Shown piece by piece: positions 5,371-5,404 of a DNA stretch of 5,404 bases; within the stretch, counting starts at the first letter, position 1; each line of letters begins with the position of its first letter. The translations under genes were made by a program, and so were the position numbers. The notes below the pieces were generated by a model. It was not told the origin of the DNA, did no database searches, and was given only the letters and a program-made list of their open reading frames with translations. The DNA is from Candidatus Niyogiibacteriota bacterium (GTDB lineage Bacteria > Patescibacteriota > Minisyncoccia > 1-14-0-10-42-19), in assembly GCA_016204155.1 (NCBI GenBank), contig JACQLG010000074.1, positions 1 through 5,404 of the forward strand. The letters are read 5' to 3'.

Positions 5371-5404
5371 CGGGATGTCGTATAATGGCAGTACGCAAGG
5401 CTGG
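5371..5404 (+). tRNA. tRNA, 5' part only, probably tRNA-Pro (GGN anticodon)
   Basis: The sequence fits a tRNA 5' half: acceptor strand CGGGATG (5371-5377), T8 and C9, D-stem GTAT (5380-5383) pairing with GTAC (5391-5394) with one T-G pair, D-loop AATGGCA holding the invariant GG, base 26 G, anticodon 5' strand CAAGG (5396-5400), then C32, T33 and anticodon bases G34 G35 at the window edge. The D-arm TCGTATAATGGC is the same as in E. coli tRNA-Gly (GCC), but a first base C and anticodon GG point to tRNA-Pro (GGG). Alternatives are anticodons GGA, GGC or GGT. The 3' half lies outside the window. Confidence 0.65.

Noticed and set aside
1..5404. CRISPR array, transposon or prophage signature
   Set aside because: No regularly spaced repeats, transposase, integrase or terminal inverted repeats are seen; the only tandem repeat has two units without spacers.

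Overview
This window looks like a stretch of chromosome from a small, gene-dense bacterial genome. A member of the Candidate Phyla Radiation (Patescibacteria, perhaps Parcubacteria) is my best guess. The reasons are an archaeal/deep-branching type of bifunctional phosphoglucose/phosphomannose isomerase, mostly single-gene transcription units with very short spacers, TAA as the only stop codon, some genes with almost no 5' leader, and an orphan small protein. The lineage is inferred, not proven by a marker gene.

Layout. Positions 1-87 hold the possible end of an upstream terminator and a TATAAT promoter for a small helical orphan protein (88-447, +). Positions 448-604 separate two convergent genes and contain a 22-bp GC-rich tandem repeat and a weak bidirectional terminator. 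Next is a guanidine-modifying hydrolase of the DDAH/arginine dihydrolase family (605-1588, -). It diverges, across about 110 bp with back-to-back promoters and an 8-bp palindrome, from a metal-dependent amidohydrolase related to cytosine deaminase (1701-2837, +). After a clear terminator comes the SIS-domain sugar-phosphate isomerase (2889-3857, +), another terminator, a class III PLP-dependent omega-aminotransferase (3934-5286, +), a third terminator, and the 5' half of a tRNA, probably tRNA-Pro, cut by the window edge (5371 onward).

How the genes may work together. If the hydrolase releases ornithine from arginine and the aminotransferase acts on ornithine, the pair would turn arginine into ammonia, CO2 and glutamate semialdehyde. 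The two genes are not in one operon, so this is a hypothesis only. The amidohydrolase keeps all its metal ligands but has lost the residues that cytosine deaminase uses for its substrate, so its reaction is open. It is the least understood enzyme here and shares a control region with the guanidine hydrolase. The isomerase is ordinary central carbon metabolism. At the DNA level, the most distinctive signal is a recurring promoter core, TATRRTNYGCTWR, that in two places is fused directly to the T-run of the preceding terminator.
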